Shown one piece after another: positions 1 through 9,381 of a stretch of DNA of 64,000 nucleotides. A program made the translations under genes and the position numbers. The DNA comes from Kangiella marina (GTDB lineage Bacteria; Pseudomonadota; Gammaproteobacteria; Enterobacterales; Kangiellaceae): NCBI RefSeq assembly GCF_039541235.1, contig NZ_BAABFV010000001.1, positions 1,674,001 through 1,738,000 on the forward strand, in the 5' to 3' direction. The notes under the pieces are model-generated. The model was not told the origin of the DNA, did not search any database, and worked only from the letters and a program-made list of their open reading frames with translations. How positions within the stretch are numbered: position 1 is the stretch's first letter; the number at the start of each line of letters is the position of its first letter.

Positions 1-1158
1 CAGTGGAAGAACTTAAAAAAAGACAATCCTGATTTAATTATTGGGGTTGGTGGTTGCGTGGCGTCGCAAGAAGGCGAAGCAATTCGTCAGCGTGCGCCGT
101 ATGTGGACGTGATTTTTGGTCCACAAACGCTACACCGCTTGCCTGAAATGATTAAAGAGGCCAGTGGCGAAGGTACCACCAAAAAAGCGGTGGTTGATAT
201 TACGTTTCCTGAAATCGAGAAGTTTGACCGCTTGCCAGAACCGCGTGCTGAAGGCCCGACGGCCTTTGTGTCGATTATGGAAGGGTGCTCGAAATACTGC
301 TCTTTCTGTGTCGTGCCTTATACCCGCGGTGAAGAAGTCAGCCGTCCGTTTGATGATGTGCTTGCTGAGTGTGCACAGTTGGCAGCGCAAGGTGTCCGTG
401 AAATTAATTTGTTGGGGCAGAACGTGAATGCGTACCGTGGCCCTACCCACGAAGGTCACACCGCTGATTTGGCGGAACTGATTACTTATGTCGCCGCTGT
501 TGATGGCATCGATCGCATTCGTTTTACGACATCACACCCAGTGGAATTCTCCGATCGCTTGATTGAGGTGTATGAAGACGTGCCTGAGCTAGTCAGTCAC
601 TTACACTTGCCGGTGCAAAGCGGTTCCGATCGTGTGTTAGCACTAATGAAGCGCGGTCATACCGCTCTTGAGTACAAGTCGAAAATTCGCCGCCTACGCA
701 AAATTCGCCCAAACATGTCAATGTCGTCGGACTTTATCATTGGCTTCCCTGGCGAAAGCGAAGCGGATTTTGAAGATACCATGAAGCTGATTGGCGAGAT
801 TGGTTATGATCATTCGTTTAGCTTTATTTACAGCGCGCGCCCGGGCACGCCAGCATCAGATATCGTTGATGACACTCCGATGGAAGTGAAAAAGCAACGC
901 TTGTCGATTTTACAGCAGCGTATCAACCAGCAGGCATTTTCAATCAGCCGTAATATGGTTGGCAACAAAGAGAAAATCTTGGTTGAAGGGCCGTCTAAGA
1001 AAGATCCAATGGAGCTTCGTGGTCGTACTGAAAACAATCGCATCGTGAACTTTGTAGGGCCGCACAGTTTGATCGGCAAGTTCGCGGAAGTGACGATCAC
1101 CGATGCTTTCCCAAATTCATTGCGTGGTGAGTTTGAGCCTGATGGCTTGGTTCACTAA
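1..1158 (+). CDS. miaB: tRNA-2-methylthio-N6-dimethylallyladenosine synthase MiaB (5' end missing)
   Basis: This is a radical-SAM methylthiotransferase that converts i6A37 to ms2i6A37 in tRNAs reading UNN codons. The reading frame is open to the first base of the window, so the true start and roughly the first 90 residues lie upstream; the GTG at base 58 is an internal valine codon. The visible part starts in the N-terminal domain ([10 protein letters not shown], which carries one of the cysteines of the auxiliary cluster). Next comes the radical-SAM CxxxCxxC in [17 protein letters not shown], then the radical-SAM barrel, and a C-terminal TRAM-type region (about the last 65 residues). The stop is 25 bases before the phoH start, so the two are probably co-transcribed as in other gammaproteobacteria. 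Identification is firm. Confidence 0.95.
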   Translation, partial: QWKNLKKDNPDLIIGVGGCVASQEGEAIRQRAPYVDVIFGPQTLHRLPEMIKEASGEGTTKKAVVDITFPEIEKFDRLPEPRAEGPTAFVSIMEGCSKYCSFCVVPYTRGEEVSRPFDDVLAECAQLAAQGVREINLLGQNVNAYRGPTHEGHTADLAELITYVAAVDGIDRIRFTTSHPVEFSDRLIEVYEDVPELVSHLHLPVQSGSDRVLALMKRGHTALEYKSKIRRLRKIRPNMSMSSDFIIGFPGESEADFEDTMKLIGEIGYDHSFSFIYSARPGTPASDIVDDTPMEVKKQRLSILQQRINQQAFSISRNMVGNKEKILVEGPSKKDPMELRGRTENNRIVNFVGPHSLIGKFAEVTITDAFPNSLRGEFEPDGLVH

Positions 1159-1183
1159 GTTAATTATTGTCATAGGATAATTC

Positions 1184-2203
1184 TTGTCTCAATTATCAAA
1201 CGAAACCTTTGAACTGCTTCCGGCTGATAATAATCGTTTATCAGCTTTGTGTGGCTACCTTGATGAACATTTAAAACATATCGAGCGACGTTTGGGCGTT
1301 GAAGTCAATGTTCGTGGAAACTCGGTGAGCTTGATCGGCGAAGGTATCAATATCGCCGCCGCGCGTCAGGTGGTTGAAGGCTTATACGCCGATACCGCTA
1401 AGAAGAAAGTGTTAGATAGCGCCGATGTGCATTTAGCGATCCAAGAAATTTCTACGGAGTTAGAGTCGGCAAAACCTAAAGGTCATGTTGACGATAACGT
1501 GACCTTAGTGACAAAGCGTGGCCTGATTAAGCCGCGTAGCCCTAACCAGAAACAATATCTGCAAAATATTATTCACCATGACATCAGTTTTGGTATTGGC
1601 CCTGCGGGTACGGGTAAAACCTACCTTGCCGTGGCGAATGCCGTTGATGCGTGGGAAAAGCAGCAGGTTCGCCGTATCTTGCTAACGCGCCCAGCGGTCG
1701 AGGCGGGCGAGCGACTGGGTTTCTTGCCTGGCGATTTAGCACAGAAAGTCGATCCCTACTTACGTCCTTTATATGATGCCTTGTATGAAATGTTTGGCTT
1801 TGAAAAAGTGGCTAAACTGATGGAACGTAATGTGATTGAGGTTGCGCCGTTGGCTTATATGCGTGGTCGAACCCTCAATGATGCTTTTATTATTCTGGAC
1901 GAAAGTCAAAATACCACGGTTGAACAAATGAAAATGTTCTTAACCCGTATTGGCTTTAGTTCAAAAGCAGTGGTCACTGGTGACATTACACAGGTCGATT
2001 TACCGCGTGGCCAAAAATCTGGTTTGCGTCACGTCATCGATGTTTTGAAAGATGTTGACGGCATCAGCTTTACCTTCTTTCAGTCGAAAGATGTGGTGCG
2101 CCATCCAGTGGTACAGCGTATCGTCCAGGCTTATGAAGATGCCGATGTGGCAGAGGCGAGGCGTGCGGCCGATACGGCTAATGATGCGGCAAAAAAATTG
2201 TAA
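1184..2203 (+). CDS. ybeZ: PhoH-family ATPase YbeZ
   Basis: A PhoH-like P-loop ATPase of 339 residues; family members are thought to act with YbeY in RNA and ribosome metabolism. The Walker A motif GPAGTGKT is at residues 139-146, and a Walker B-like segment ([10 protein letters not shown]) follows about 90 residues later. The N-terminal ~100 residues include the small KH-like region seen in YbeZ. The start is a TTG preceded by AGGATAA, giving a protein that begins [11 protein letters not shown]; there is no ATG alternative of suitable length. The stop overlaps the ybeY start by one base (TAATG), which indicates translational coupling. The order miaB-ybeZ-ybeY-corC-lnt is the conserved gammaproteobacterial one. 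Confidence 0.93.
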   Translation: MSQLSNETFELLPADNNRLSALCGYLDEHLKHIERRLGVEVNVRGNSVSLIGEGINIAAARQVVEGLYADTAKKKVLDSADVHLAIQEISTELESAKPKGHVDDNVTLVTKRGLIKPRSPNQKQYLQNIIHHDISFGIGPAGTGKTYLAVANAVDAWEKQQVRRILLTRPAVEAGERLGFLPGDLAQKVDPYLRPLYDALYEMFGFEKVAKLMERNVIEVAPLAYMRGRTLNDAFIILDESQNTTVEQMKMFLTRIGFSSKAVVTGDITQVDLPRGQKSGLRHVIDVLKDVDGISFTFFQSKDVVRHPVVQRIVQAYEDADVAEARRAADTANDAAKKL

Positions 2204-2691
2204 TGAGTATCATTGATCTCGCATTAGAAGTCGCTGTCGCTAACCCGAAAATTCCTGAACAAAAACAGTTTCTCGCTTGGGCGCAGGTCGCTGTCTCTAT
2301 AGTTTTGGATAGTGAACAACCAGCATCTTTGTCGATCCGAGTGGTTTCCAGTGAAGAGAGCCAGCAGCTCAACTTCCAATATCGTGGAAAAGACCGTCCG
2401 ACCAATGTCTTATCATTCCCTTTTGAGTTACCGCCAGGTTTGCCGCAGGACTTACTTCCTGAAGAGCAAATTTTAGGCGATCTAGCGATTTGTGCGGACA
2501 TTGTTGAGCTGGAAGCAAAAGAGCAGCAGAAACAAATCGAGCATCACTGGGCGCACATGGTCGTGCACGGGTGCTTGCATTTGTTAGGCTACGATCATAT
2601 AAAAGATGAAGAGGCTGAAATCATGGAGGCGCTAGAAGCTGAGGTTTTGGCTGGACTTGGCATAGGAAATCCCTATGTCATTGAAGAATAA
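2203..2691 (+). CDS. ybeY: Endoribonuclease YbeY (rRNA maturation factor)
   Basis: A zinc-dependent endoribonuclease of 162 residues needed for 16S rRNA 3'-end maturation and 70S ribosome quality control. The family signature H-x3-H-x5-H is intact (H122, H126, H132 within [11 protein letters not shown]). The upstream segment [13 protein letters not shown] is also characteristic. The start codon overlaps the stop of ybeZ by one base, so the two are translationally coupled, matching the known functional pairing of the proteins. It is followed 48 bases later by corC. Length and motifs are ordinary and nothing appears broken. Confidence 0.95.
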   Translation: MSIIDLALEVAVANPKIPEQKQFLAWAQVAVSIVLDSEQPASLSIRVVSSEESQQLNFQYRGKDRPTNVLSFPFELPPGLPQDLLPEEQILGDLAICADIVELEAKEQQKQIEHHWAHMVVHGCLHLLGYDHIKDEEAEIMEALEAEVLAGLGIGNPYVIEE

Positions 2692-2739
2692 CGTGTTTAT
2701 ACTAGTGTGTTTGGCAATTAGAGGACAAGATAAAGCGCC

Positions 2740-3591
2740 ATGAGCGATGACAAACCTCCGTCGAGGAGCTTCCTTCAACGAATTTTCGATATATTCCATT
2801 CTGAACCCCAAGACCGCCAGCAGCTGGTGGAAGTTCTGCGGGTGGCAAAAGACGATAAACTGATCAAAACCGATTCCTTGGCGATGATGGAAGGTGTTTT
2901 GCAGGTTGCAGAAATGCAGGTGCGAGACATTATGATTCCACGGTCGCAAATGAATGTGATTCATGAAAACGCGACGCTGCAAGAGATTCTACCGATTGTC
3001 AGCGAAACAAGACACTCGCGCTATCCCGTGGTCGGTGAAAATCGTGATGATATCGAAGGCATCATGTTGGCCAAAGAGTTGTTGAGCTATGCTTTTGACG
3101 AAGATGGGCGCGAAAACTTTGATATTAAAGATGTTTTACGTCCAGCCTACATTATTCCAGAGAGTAAACGCCTAGATATCTTGCTGACCGAATTCCGCTC
3201 AAAGCGTAATCACATGGCGATTGTGGTCGATGAATATGGTTGTGTTTCAGGTCTGGTCACGATTGAGGATGTGTTGGAGCAGATTGTCGGTGATATTGAA
3301 GATGAGTTTGATATTGATGAAGAAGAAAGCAATATTAAGTTGCACTCCAATGGCGAATACATCATTAAAGCCCAAACCGATATTGAAGACTTCAATGAGC
3401 GCTTAGGCTCGGACTTCTCGGATCAAGAGTTTGATACCATTGGCGGTTTGTTGGTCAATAAGTTCGGACACATGCCTGAGCGTGAAGAAACCATTAAGAT
3501 GGGTGACTTCAAGTTTACCGTGTTAAATGCCGATCAGCGTCGGGTTCACTTATTACGAGTAAAACCGTTGGTGCAAGAGCAGAGCTCATAG
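2740..3591 (+). CDS. corC: CorC/HlyC-family CBS-domain protein
   Basis: This 283-residue cytosolic protein has two CBS domains (about residues 65-190; RDIMIPRSQM opens the first) and a C-terminal CorC_HlyC domain (about 200-280). In E. coli CorC/YbeX is linked to Mg2+/Co2+ efflux and, more recently, to ribosome metabolism. The acidic stretch DIEDEFDIDEEES joins the CBS pair to the C-terminal domain. It begins ATGAGCGATG about 50 bases after ybeY. In relatives lnt follows directly, but here a 431-base gap carrying a palindromic repeat separates them, so lnt may have its own promoter or be read through the repeat. Confidence 0.92.
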   Translation: MSDDKPPSRSFLQRIFDIFHSEPQDRQQLVEVLRVAKDDKLIKTDSLAMMEGVLQVAEMQVRDIMIPRSQMNVIHENATLQEILPIVSETRHSRYPVVGENRDDIEGIMLAKELLSYAFDEDGRENFDIKDVLRPAYIIPESKRLDILLTEFRSKRNHMAIVVDEYGCVSGLVTIEDVLEQIVGDIEDEFDIDEEESNIKLHSNGEYIIKAQTDIEDFNERLGSDFSDQEFDTIGGLLVNKFGHMPEREETIKMGDFKFTVLNADQRRVHLLRVKPLVQEQSS

Positions 3592-4022
3592 CTTTCTTGG
3601 CTGGAACCCTAGCAATGTGATTCCTGCGAAGGTGACCGAAGAAAAAGTGTGTGGTGCGGGTATCATGTAATGTATGTTTTAAATGTTCATTTTCTTTGCT
3701 TGTCCAAAGAAAACGAACCAAAAGAAAAGACACCCCAAAAGTTAGGCCTAAAGGGCAACCCTCAGGGTTAAAAATTATTAACGCGCCGCAAAACGAAACA
3801 TCCTTGTTTCGTTTTTGCTAAATTGGGCTTTCCTTGCCCAATTTGCCCTAAAATTTTGAATCCTGAGGCTAACTTTTAAGGGGGAGTAGGCGCTAACTGT
3901 TAGATTCCTGCTTAAGAATAACGTATGCAGTTAATCGTTTTATTTAATGTTTTATGAGTTTGGAATTAACTGCCTGATTTCAATATAAATGTAATTAATC
4001 AAAATAGTTTAGAGAGTCAACG
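3592..4022. other. Gene-free stretch between corC and lnt
   Basis: This 431-base stretch has no credible gene. It holds copy 1 of an inverted dispersed element (3710-3884, listed separately) in its middle. The 3' part is AT-rich and contains a 9-base inverted repeat, GCAGTTAAT (3927-3935) and ATTAACTGC (3965-3973), separated by 29 bases. That could be an operator or hairpin in the lnt leader. A GAGAG-type ribosome site sits just before the lnt ATG. No clear -35/-10 pair was recognised. Confidence 0.6.
3710..3884 (+). repeat. MITE-like palindromic element, copy 1
   Basis: This copy matches the reverse complement of bases 6200-6423. Its ends are imperfect inverted repeats: CCCCAAAAGTTAGGCCT near the left end, and AGGCTAACTTTTAAGGGG at the right. 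Inside are two perfect stem-loops: AAACGAAAC/GTTTCGTTT (3791-3799/3806-3814) and AAATTGGGC/GCCCAATTT (3820-3828/3836-3844). No open reading frame is present, so it would be non-autonomous. Compared with copy 2 it lacks about 50 bases in the loop of the first hairpin. The match to copy 2 was read by eye and is strong at both ends and at the hairpins. Confidence 0.8.
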
Positions 4023-5546
4023 ATGACAGAAAAATTTGCCAGTCCAAACGGCTGGCTGGCATTTTTTATTGCCCTTATTTCAGGAGCCGTCTATCCCTTA
4101 GCGTTTGCCCCTTTGAATTGGTGGCCATTAGCGCTCGTTTCGATTGCGGCCTTGTGGTGGTTGCTTACTGATAAAACGGCGAAACAAGCTTTCCGACTCG
4201 GTTGGGGTTATGGTTTTGGTGTATTCCTGGCTGGTGTGTCGTGGGTTTATGTTTCCATTAATACCTTTGGCAACGCCTCGTCACCGCTTGCGGTTATTCT
4301 GACCATTCTGTTCGCAGCTATTCTCGCTCTGTTTTATGGGCTTTTAGGTTGGCTGATGCAAAAGTACTTTAGTCGGTACTCACTGGTTTCAAGAGTTATT
4401 CTGTTTAGTATTATTTGGGTCGGGCTTAACATCGCCCAAGGTTCTTGGTTCGTCAGCTTTCCATGGCTATACGCAGGTTACAGTCAAACCGAAGCTTTGA
4501 TGCAGGGGCTCGCTGGGTTTTTAGGCGTACACGGTGTTACGCTATTTGTCGTTATCTTGAGTTGTTTACTGTCAGAGGTGGTGTCGACGAAAGGTTACGC
4601 CCAGCAACGACGATTTATTGTCCCAATTTTAATGGTTGTAGTGATTCCGTTTATCGCGACACTGCACATGTATTCAAAGTCACCGAGTAAAGAGCAAACC
4701 TTAACGGTAGCTTTGGTGCAACCGAATATCGATCAGCACATCAAGTGGGACCCTCAGTATTTCAACGCGATTATGTCTGGTCTTTTCGAGCAGACTGAGC
4801 CTTACTGGGGCGCGGATCTGGTGGTGTGGCCAGAGGGCGGTATTCCATCATTTGAGAATCGTGTGCCAGGATTGATGGCCGAACTGGAGCAAAAAGCTCA
4901 AGACAGTGGTACTCAATTCATTACCGGCATCCCGATGTATGAGCCTGAGAATCGTAAGATTTACTATTCGGGCATTCGCATGTTGGGTAACCATAATCAG
5001 GCCTATCACAAGCAGCAGCTGGTCCCTTTTGGCGAATACATACCTTTTACTGAACTTTTGCGCGGCGCAATCGACTTTTTTGATTTACCCATGTCGAGCT
5101 TCACGCCAGGCGATGCAGCTCAAGAACCGTTGCGAACTGAGAAAGCAGCACTGGTCCCTGCAATTTGCTATGAAATTGCCTTTTCAGGTTTGATTCAAGG
5201 CCTCGGAAAGCAATCACAAGATCAATTCACCGCGATTTTAACCATCAGCAACGATACTTGGTTTGGCGACAGCTGGGGGCCATTGCAACACTTCCAGATC
5301 GCTCAAATGCGTGCCATCGAAACCGGGTTACCCGTGATTCGTGGCACTAATAATGGCCTAACAGCCGTCATCGCCTCAAACGGCCGCGTGATGGAACAAA
5401 TCCCACGCTTTGAACGCAAAGTTCTTGCCGGCGCTTATCTTCTTGATAACAAACCTACTTGGTTCTTACAGTATGGGTACTGGACGTTATTGGTGTTAGT
5501 GATTGGTTTGTTGGGCGTAGCGTTTGGCTTGAGAAAATACACTTAA
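4023..5546 (+). CDS. lnt: Apolipoprotein N-acyltransferase Lnt
   Basis: This inner-membrane enzyme of 507 residues adds the third acyl chain to the N-terminal cysteine of lipoproteins. About six hydrophobic segments occupy residues 10-215. A periplasmic nitrilase-type domain (about 225-470) follows, then a last membrane helix. Nitrilase landmarks are visible: VVWPEGGIPSFENR (catalytic Glu), KQQLVPFGEYIP (Lys region) and PAICYEIAF (catalytic Cys). Its substrates include LptE, RlpA and the M48 lipoprotein encoded in this window. It is the expected neighbour of corC but is separated from it by a palindromic element. With the next gene it lies between two inverted copies of that element. Confidence 0.95.
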   Translation: MTEKFASPNGWLAFFIALISGAVYPLAFAPLNWWPLALVSIAALWWLLTDKTAKQAFRLGWGYGFGVFLAGVSWVYVSINTFGNASSPLAVILTILFAAILALFYGLLGWLMQKYFSRYSLVSRVILFSIIWVGLNIAQGSWFVSFPWLYAGYSQTEALMQGLAGFLGVHGVTLFVVILSCLLSEVVSTKGYAQQRRFIVPILMVVVIPFIATLHMYSKSPSKEQTLTVALVQPNIDQHIKWDPQYFNAIMSGLFEQTEPYWGADLVVWPEGGIPSFENRVPGLMAELEQKAQDSGTQFITGIPMYEPENRKIYYSGIRMLGNHNQAYHKQQLVPFGEYIPFTELLRGAIDFFDLPMSSFTPGDAAQEPLRTEKAALVPAICYEIAFSGLIQGLGKQSQDQFTAILTISNDTWFGDSWGPLQHFQIAQMRAIETGLPVIRGTNNGLTAVIASNGRVMEQIPRFERKVLAGAYLLDNKPTWFLQYGYWTLLVLVIGLLGVAFGLRKYT

Positions 5547-5550
5547 CCAT

Positions 5551-5620
5551 ATAGGTTGGGATAGTCGTTAGACGTAACCCAACAAGCTTTTCGATGGGTT
5601 GCGCAGGCTAACCATCCTAT
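5551..5620. repeat. REP-like imperfect palindrome after lnt
   Basis: Nested inverted repeats lie just past the lnt stop: an outer ATAGG/CCTAT pair, and an inner AACCCA/TGGGTT pair closing over AACAAGCTTTTCGA. The GGTTGGG...AACCCAAC character resembles short palindromic intergenic repeats common in many bacterial genomes. It may act as a weak terminator or as an mRNA 3'-end stabiliser for lnt. No other copy was found in this window. Confidence 0.55.
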
Positions 5621-5672
5621 TTGAGGTGTTCGGTTTATATTATTTAGAGGAGTATATGAGGGAATATGATTT

Positions 5673-6143
5673 ATGGTTAAGTTATTAGGCTTTACATTGC
5701 TACTAGCCGTTTCAATAACTAGTTTAGAGGCTGCTGAAAAAAATGTCCCTATTGAAGTTGTCGATCAACAGTTTAAAACATTAATTATAGAGTCTTTAAA
5801 AAATAACAATATTGACCATGATGTGTATGGCGATCATATCTGGATAAAAAACTCTGACTTAAATGCATTTGATAAAATAAGTTCAGACATTGAGCATGAG
5901 TACGCTCCTCCGTCGGAGCGTACTGTTAGTATTCATTCTATATACTTGCAGCGGTTTAAAGAACGACTGCAGGAGTCGGATATTAAATATACGATAGTTG
6001 AGTGGAATGGCTCTAACAATATTGTTTTAGAGAATAAGGAAGACATTTCTGAGGTTAGAGTTATAAAGTTCGAAGTGATGAACGAAACTAGGTCTAACCT
6101 TCGGGAAGACTTAGAGAAGAAAAGTTTGCCTATATTTCGATAG
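5673..6143 (+). CDS. Hypothetical secreted protein (AT-rich orphan)
   Basis: I do not recognise this 156-residue protein. It begins with a typical Sec signal peptide (hydrophobic FTLLLAVSITSLEA, likely cut near residue 20). The mature part is acidic and basic-mixed, has no cysteines, and ends in a charged helix-like segment. Base composition is visibly lower in GC than in lnt or leuS, which suggests later arrival. The only strong ribosome site nearby (AGAGGAG, 5646-5652) sits 20 bases upstream. That is the right distance for a different 10-codon frame starting at 5656, so the start or its regulation is uncertain. Together with lnt it lies between inverted copies of a palindromic element. Confidence 0.6.
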   Translation: MVKLLGFTLLLAVSITSLEAAEKNVPIEVVDQQFKTLIIESLKNNNIDHDVYGDHIWIKNSDLNAFDKISSDIEHEYAPPSERTVSIHSIYLQRFKERLQESDIKYTIVEWNGSNNIVLENKEDISEVRVIKFEVMNETRSNLREDLEKKSLPIFR

Positions 6144-6199
6144 TTATGTAAGTTGAAATAGTATTTATATGCAAGCCAAAACTCAAGGCTAACACCAAT

Positions 6200-6423
6200 C
6201 CCCCCTTTAAAAGTTAGCCTCTTCATTTGAAATTATAGGGCAAATTGGGCAGGACAGCCCAATTTAGCAAAGACGAAACAAGGCAAGCAGTGCTCCCGGC
6301 ATTGCAACCGCATTCCCCACGTCCCTGTGGGTCAGAGTTTCGTTTTGTGGCACGTCAATAATTTTGAATGATAAGAGAAGCCGTTAGGCCTAACTTTTGG
6401 GGCGAGTTTTTTTTGTTCGTTTT
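6200..6423 (-). repeat. MITE-like palindromic element, copy 2 (inverted)
   Basis: Read on the - strand this is the same element as 3710-3884: AAAACGAAC, then CCCCAAAAGTTAGGCCTAA, the AAACGAAAC...GTTTCG hairpin, a nearly identical AAATTGGGC...GCCCAATTT hairpin, and AGGCTAACTTTTAAAGGGG at the end. It is about 50 bases longer because the loop of the first hairpin carries an extra GC-rich segment (roughly 6277-6335) with its own short palindromes such as CCCAC/GTGGG. It contains no coding frame. The two copies are in opposite orientation about 2.3 kb apart. Confidence 0.8.
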
Positions 6424-6522
6424 CCCTAAAGGGACTTCCTTTGGTCGTTTGCTCGATCAAAAAATGAACTACTTTGTGTTAAGTTTAGTGATTAAGCATA
6501 AGTACATTTCCCCTATCTAAAG

Positions 6523-6542
6523 ATCCCCGCCTTCGCGGGGAT
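6523..6542. repeat. GC-rich hairpin ATCCCCGC/GCGGGGAT
   Basis: A perfect 8-base stem, ATCCCCGC and GCGGGGAT, closes over CTTC and is followed by GACGTCG. This sequence type (GATCCCCGCCTTCGCGGGGATGAC) recurs as a dispersed intergenic hairpin in many bacteria. There is no T-run after it, so it is not a standard terminator. Only one copy was seen here. Confidence 0.5.
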
Positions 6543-6719
6543 GACGTCGAATGATGAAAGTTATAACTTTAGTTAGGCCACAAACCCTGAAAACCCTAAC
6601 AATTAACCTTGTTGCTCTCCCCCCTGTCAGGTAACATTAACGGTTTGTAGTTTGAGGCTGTGCGGGGCTTTTAGCCTGTTTCCTCTTTATCCTATTTTAT
6701 AAACAAAGATTTTCAGACA

Positions 6720-9326
6720 ATGCAACTAACTGAGCACTACCAACCTTCTGAAATTGAAGGGAAAATTCAAGAAAAGTGGCAAAAAAATCAAACCTTTAAG
6801 GCGGTCGAGGATGCTTCGAAAGAGAAGTTTTACTGCCTGAGCATGTTCCCGTATCCGAGTGGTCGATTACACATGGGCCACGTTCGTAACTATACGATCG
6901 GTGATGTGGTGTCGCGTTTCCAGCGTATGCAGGGTAAAAATGTGATGCAGCCGTTTGGTTGGGATGCGTTTGGTTTGCCTGCTGAAAATGCGGCGGTGAA
7001 GAATAATGCGTCGCCTGCACCTTGGACTTACGAAAATATCGAATACATGAAAGGTCAGTTGCAGACGTTAGGTTTTGCTTTTGACTGGGACCGTGAGTTT
7101 GCGACCTGCCAGCCTGAATATTACCGCTGGGAGCAGTGGTTCTTCACTAAGTTGTACGAAAAAGGCTTAGTCTATAAAAAGACTTCATCGGTTAACTGGT
7201 GCCCGAATGACCAAACGGTATTGGCTAACGAGCAAGTTATCGATGGCACTTGCTGGCGCTGTGATACACCAGTTGAGCAGAAAGAAATTCCGCAGTGGTT
7301 TATTAAAATCACGGACTATGCGGAAGAGCTGTTAGACGATATCGAGAAGCTCGAAGGTTGGCCTGACATGGTGAAAACCATGCAGAAGAACTGGATTGGC
7401 CGCTCAGAGGGCGTTGAAGTTGAATTCGATTTTTCTGAAGGTGATAACCTTCGCGTTTATACCACACGCCCAGATACATTGTATGGCGTTACTTATCTTG
7501 CGGTTGCGGCGGGACATCCAATTGCGGCGATGGCAGCTGAGAAGAATGATGAGCTTGCTGATTTCGTACACGAATGCAAAAACAGTAAGGTGTCGGAAGC
7601 CGACATGGCGACCATGGAAAAGAAAGGTATGGCGACCGGCTTGTACGCCAAGCATCCGCTAACCGGCAAAGACGTACCGATTTGGGTGGCGAACTTTGTC
7701 TTGATGGATTATGGCACGGGCGCGGTAATGGCGGTTCCTGCTCATGATCAGCGTGATTATGAATTTGCAACAAAGTACGGCATTGATAAAGCCGAGGTGG
7801 TGAAGCCCGCTGATGGCTCTGAGCTAGATATTAGTGAAGCGGCTTATACCGAAAAAGGTATCGTGATTAATTCGGGCGAATTTTCGGAAATGCCTTTCGA
7901 TAAAGCCTTTGATGCGATTGCAGAAAAATTAGAATCGATTGGTAAGGGTAATAAAACAGTAAATTATCGTCTGCGTGACTGGGGCGTGTCGCGCCAGCGT
8001 TATTGGGGAGCACCAATCCCGATGGTGAATATGCCAGACGGCTCAGTGGTTCCTGCACCAGAAGACCAGTTACCAGTGCGCCTACCAGAAGATGTAAAGA
8101 TGGACGGCGTGACCAGTCCGCTCAACACGGACGACGAGTGGAAAAAAGCGGTGATTGATGGTGTTGAGGGTATTCGAGAAACCGACACTTTTGATACCTT
8201 TATGGAGTCGAGCTGGTACTACGCGCGTTTTACTTGCCCGAATTATGAAGACGGTATGCTCGACCCTGAGAAAGCGAATCATTGGCTTCCAGTCGATCAG
8301 TATATTGGCGGTATTGAACATGCCACCATGCACTTGTTGTATTTCCGCTTCTTCCACAAGCTATTGCGTGACATGGGCTTAGTCAATTCTGACGAGCCTG
8401 CGAAAAAACTATTGTGTCAGGGCATGGTTTTGGCTGACGCTTACTACTATGTGGATGACAAAGGTGCGCGTCATTGGGTGTCGCCGCTAGAAGTCGAAGT
8501 GGTCGAGCGTGATGATAAAGGTCATATTGTTAATGCCGTCGATAAAGACGGTAATTCAGTGACTCATGCTGGTATGACCAAAATGTCGAAGTCGAAAAAT
8601 AACGGTATCGATCCGCAGTCGATGGTCGAACAGTATGGCGCAGACACCATGCGTTTATACACTATGTTCGCGTCGCCGCCGGATCAGTCATTGGAGTGGC
8701 AAGACTCTGCGGTAGAAGGTTCGCTGCGTTTCTTACGCCGTTTGTGGAAGATGGTGCAGTCGCATCAGCAAAAAGGCGCGGTCAGTGAGCTAGACGTATC
8801 GAACTTGAATAGCGATCAAAAAGCTTTGCGTCGCAAAACACATGAAACTATCGCTAAAGTCACGGACGATTATGATCGTCGCTTTACCTTTAATACAGCG
8901 ATTGCAGCGGTGATGGAGTTGTTGAATCATGCTGCGAAAGCCGAGGAAATGTCAGAGCAAGATCGAGCGGTGCTGCATGAAGCATTAGAGACAGCGGTTC
9001 TGTTATTAGCGCCAATCGTGCCGCACGTGTGTTCTGAGTTGTGGACGGCGTTGGGTGAGTTGGTTAATGATAGTGACCGTGTTGATGTGGTTGATGCCCA
9101 GTGGCCGACAGCCGATAAATCTGCCATGGTGCAAGATGAAAAGCTGATCGTGGTTCAGGTCAACGGCAAGGTTCGTGCCAAAATTACTGTGTCAGCCAGT
9201 GCGTCGAAAGAAGAAATTGAAGCTTTGGCAATTGAGGATGAACATGTGGTGAAGTTCACTGAAGGTAATACCATTCGCAAAGTGATTGTGGTTCCGGGTA
9301 AACTGGTCAATATCGTTGCTAATTAA
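6720..9326 (+). CDS. leuS: Leucyl-tRNA synthetase
   Basis: A class Ia synthetase of 868 residues that charges tRNA-Leu. The HIGH-type motif is HMGH at residues 51-54 (within [15 protein letters not shown]). The CP1 editing domain spans about residues 225-415, with the editing-site segment [14 protein letters not shown] is at 621-625. The anticodon-binding and C-terminal domains complete the protein, and the length equals that of the E. coli enzyme. The start ATG directly follows an AT-rich leader after a repeat-rich gap. lptE follows 55 bases later, as in E. coli, so leuS probably heads the operon that continues through holA, nadD and rsfS. Confidence 0.97.
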   Translation: MQLTEHYQPSEIEGKIQEKWQKNQTFKAVEDASKEKFYCLSMFPYPSGRLHMGHVRNYTIGDVVSRFQRMQGKNVMQPFGWDAFGLPAENAAVKNNASPAPWTYENIEYMKGQLQTLGFAFDWDREFATCQPEYYRWEQWFFTKLYEKGLVYKKTSSVNWCPNDQTVLANEQVIDGTCWRCDTPVEQKEIPQWFIKITDYAEELLDDIEKLEGWPDMVKTMQKNWIGRSEGVEVEFDFSEGDNLRVYTTRPDTLYGVTYLAVAAGHPIAAMAAEKNDELADFVHECKNSKVSEADMATMEKKGMATGLYAKHPLTGKDVPIWVANFVLMDYGTGAVMAVPAHDQRDYEFATKYGIDKAEVVKPADGSELDISEAAYTEKGIVINSGEFSEMPFDKAFDAIAEKLESIGKGNKTVNYRLRDWGVSRQRYWGAPIPMVNMPDGSVVPAPEDQLPVRLPEDVKMDGVTSPLNTDDEWKKAVIDGVEGIRETDTFDTFMESSWYYARFTCPNYEDGMLDPEKANHWLPVDQYIGGIEHATMHLLYFRFFHKLLRDMGLVNSDEPAKKLLCQGMVLADAYYYVDDKGARHWVSPLEVEVVERDDKGHIVNAVDKDGNSVTHAGMTKMSKSKNNGIDPQSMVEQYGADTMRLYTMFASPPDQSLEWQDSAVEGSLRFLRRLWKMVQSHQQKGAVSELDVSNLNSDQKALRRKTHETIAKVTDDYDRRFTFNTAIAAVMELLNHAAKAEEMSEQDRAVLHEALETAVLLLAPIVPHVCSELWTALGELVNDSDRVDVVDAQWPTADKSAMVQDEKLIVVQVNGKVRAKITVSASASKEEIEALAIEDEHVVKFTEGNTIRKVIVVPGKLVNIVAN

Positions 9327-9381
9327 TGGTAACTGTACTAATGGTAACTATAGAAAGTTAAACGCGAATATTAGGATGTTA

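Larger units (their letters stand above)
6144..6719. other. Gene-free stretch before leuS
   Basis: This 576-base stretch holds no credible gene. It contains copy 2 of the inverted element (6200-6423) and a GC-rich hairpin (6523-6542), both listed separately. The last ~120 bases form the leuS leader. This is AT-rich near 6690-6703 (TATTTTATAAAC), a plausible -10 region, but no convincing -35 accompanies it. I looked for a leucine-rich leader peptide or a T-box-like structure ahead of leuS and saw neither. Confidence 0.6.

Noticed and set aside
58-1158. GTG at 58 as the start of miaB
   Set aside because: The frame is open to base 1 and the residues before it (VGGCV) belong to the conserved MiaB N-terminal domain, so the gene is cut by the window edge.
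3710-6423. Composite transposon carrying lnt
   Set aside because: The inverted copies contain no transposase frame, and lnt is in its normal place after corC. An inverted pair of non-autonomous repeats explains it better.
6600-6719. Leucine leader peptide or T-box ahead of leuS
   Set aside because: No run of leucine codons and no T-box-like structure was found in the leader.
9286-9381. Extended LptE N terminus starting inside leuS
   Set aside because: It would place 32 residues ahead of a clear lipoprotein signal peptide; the ATG at 9382 has a ribosome site.
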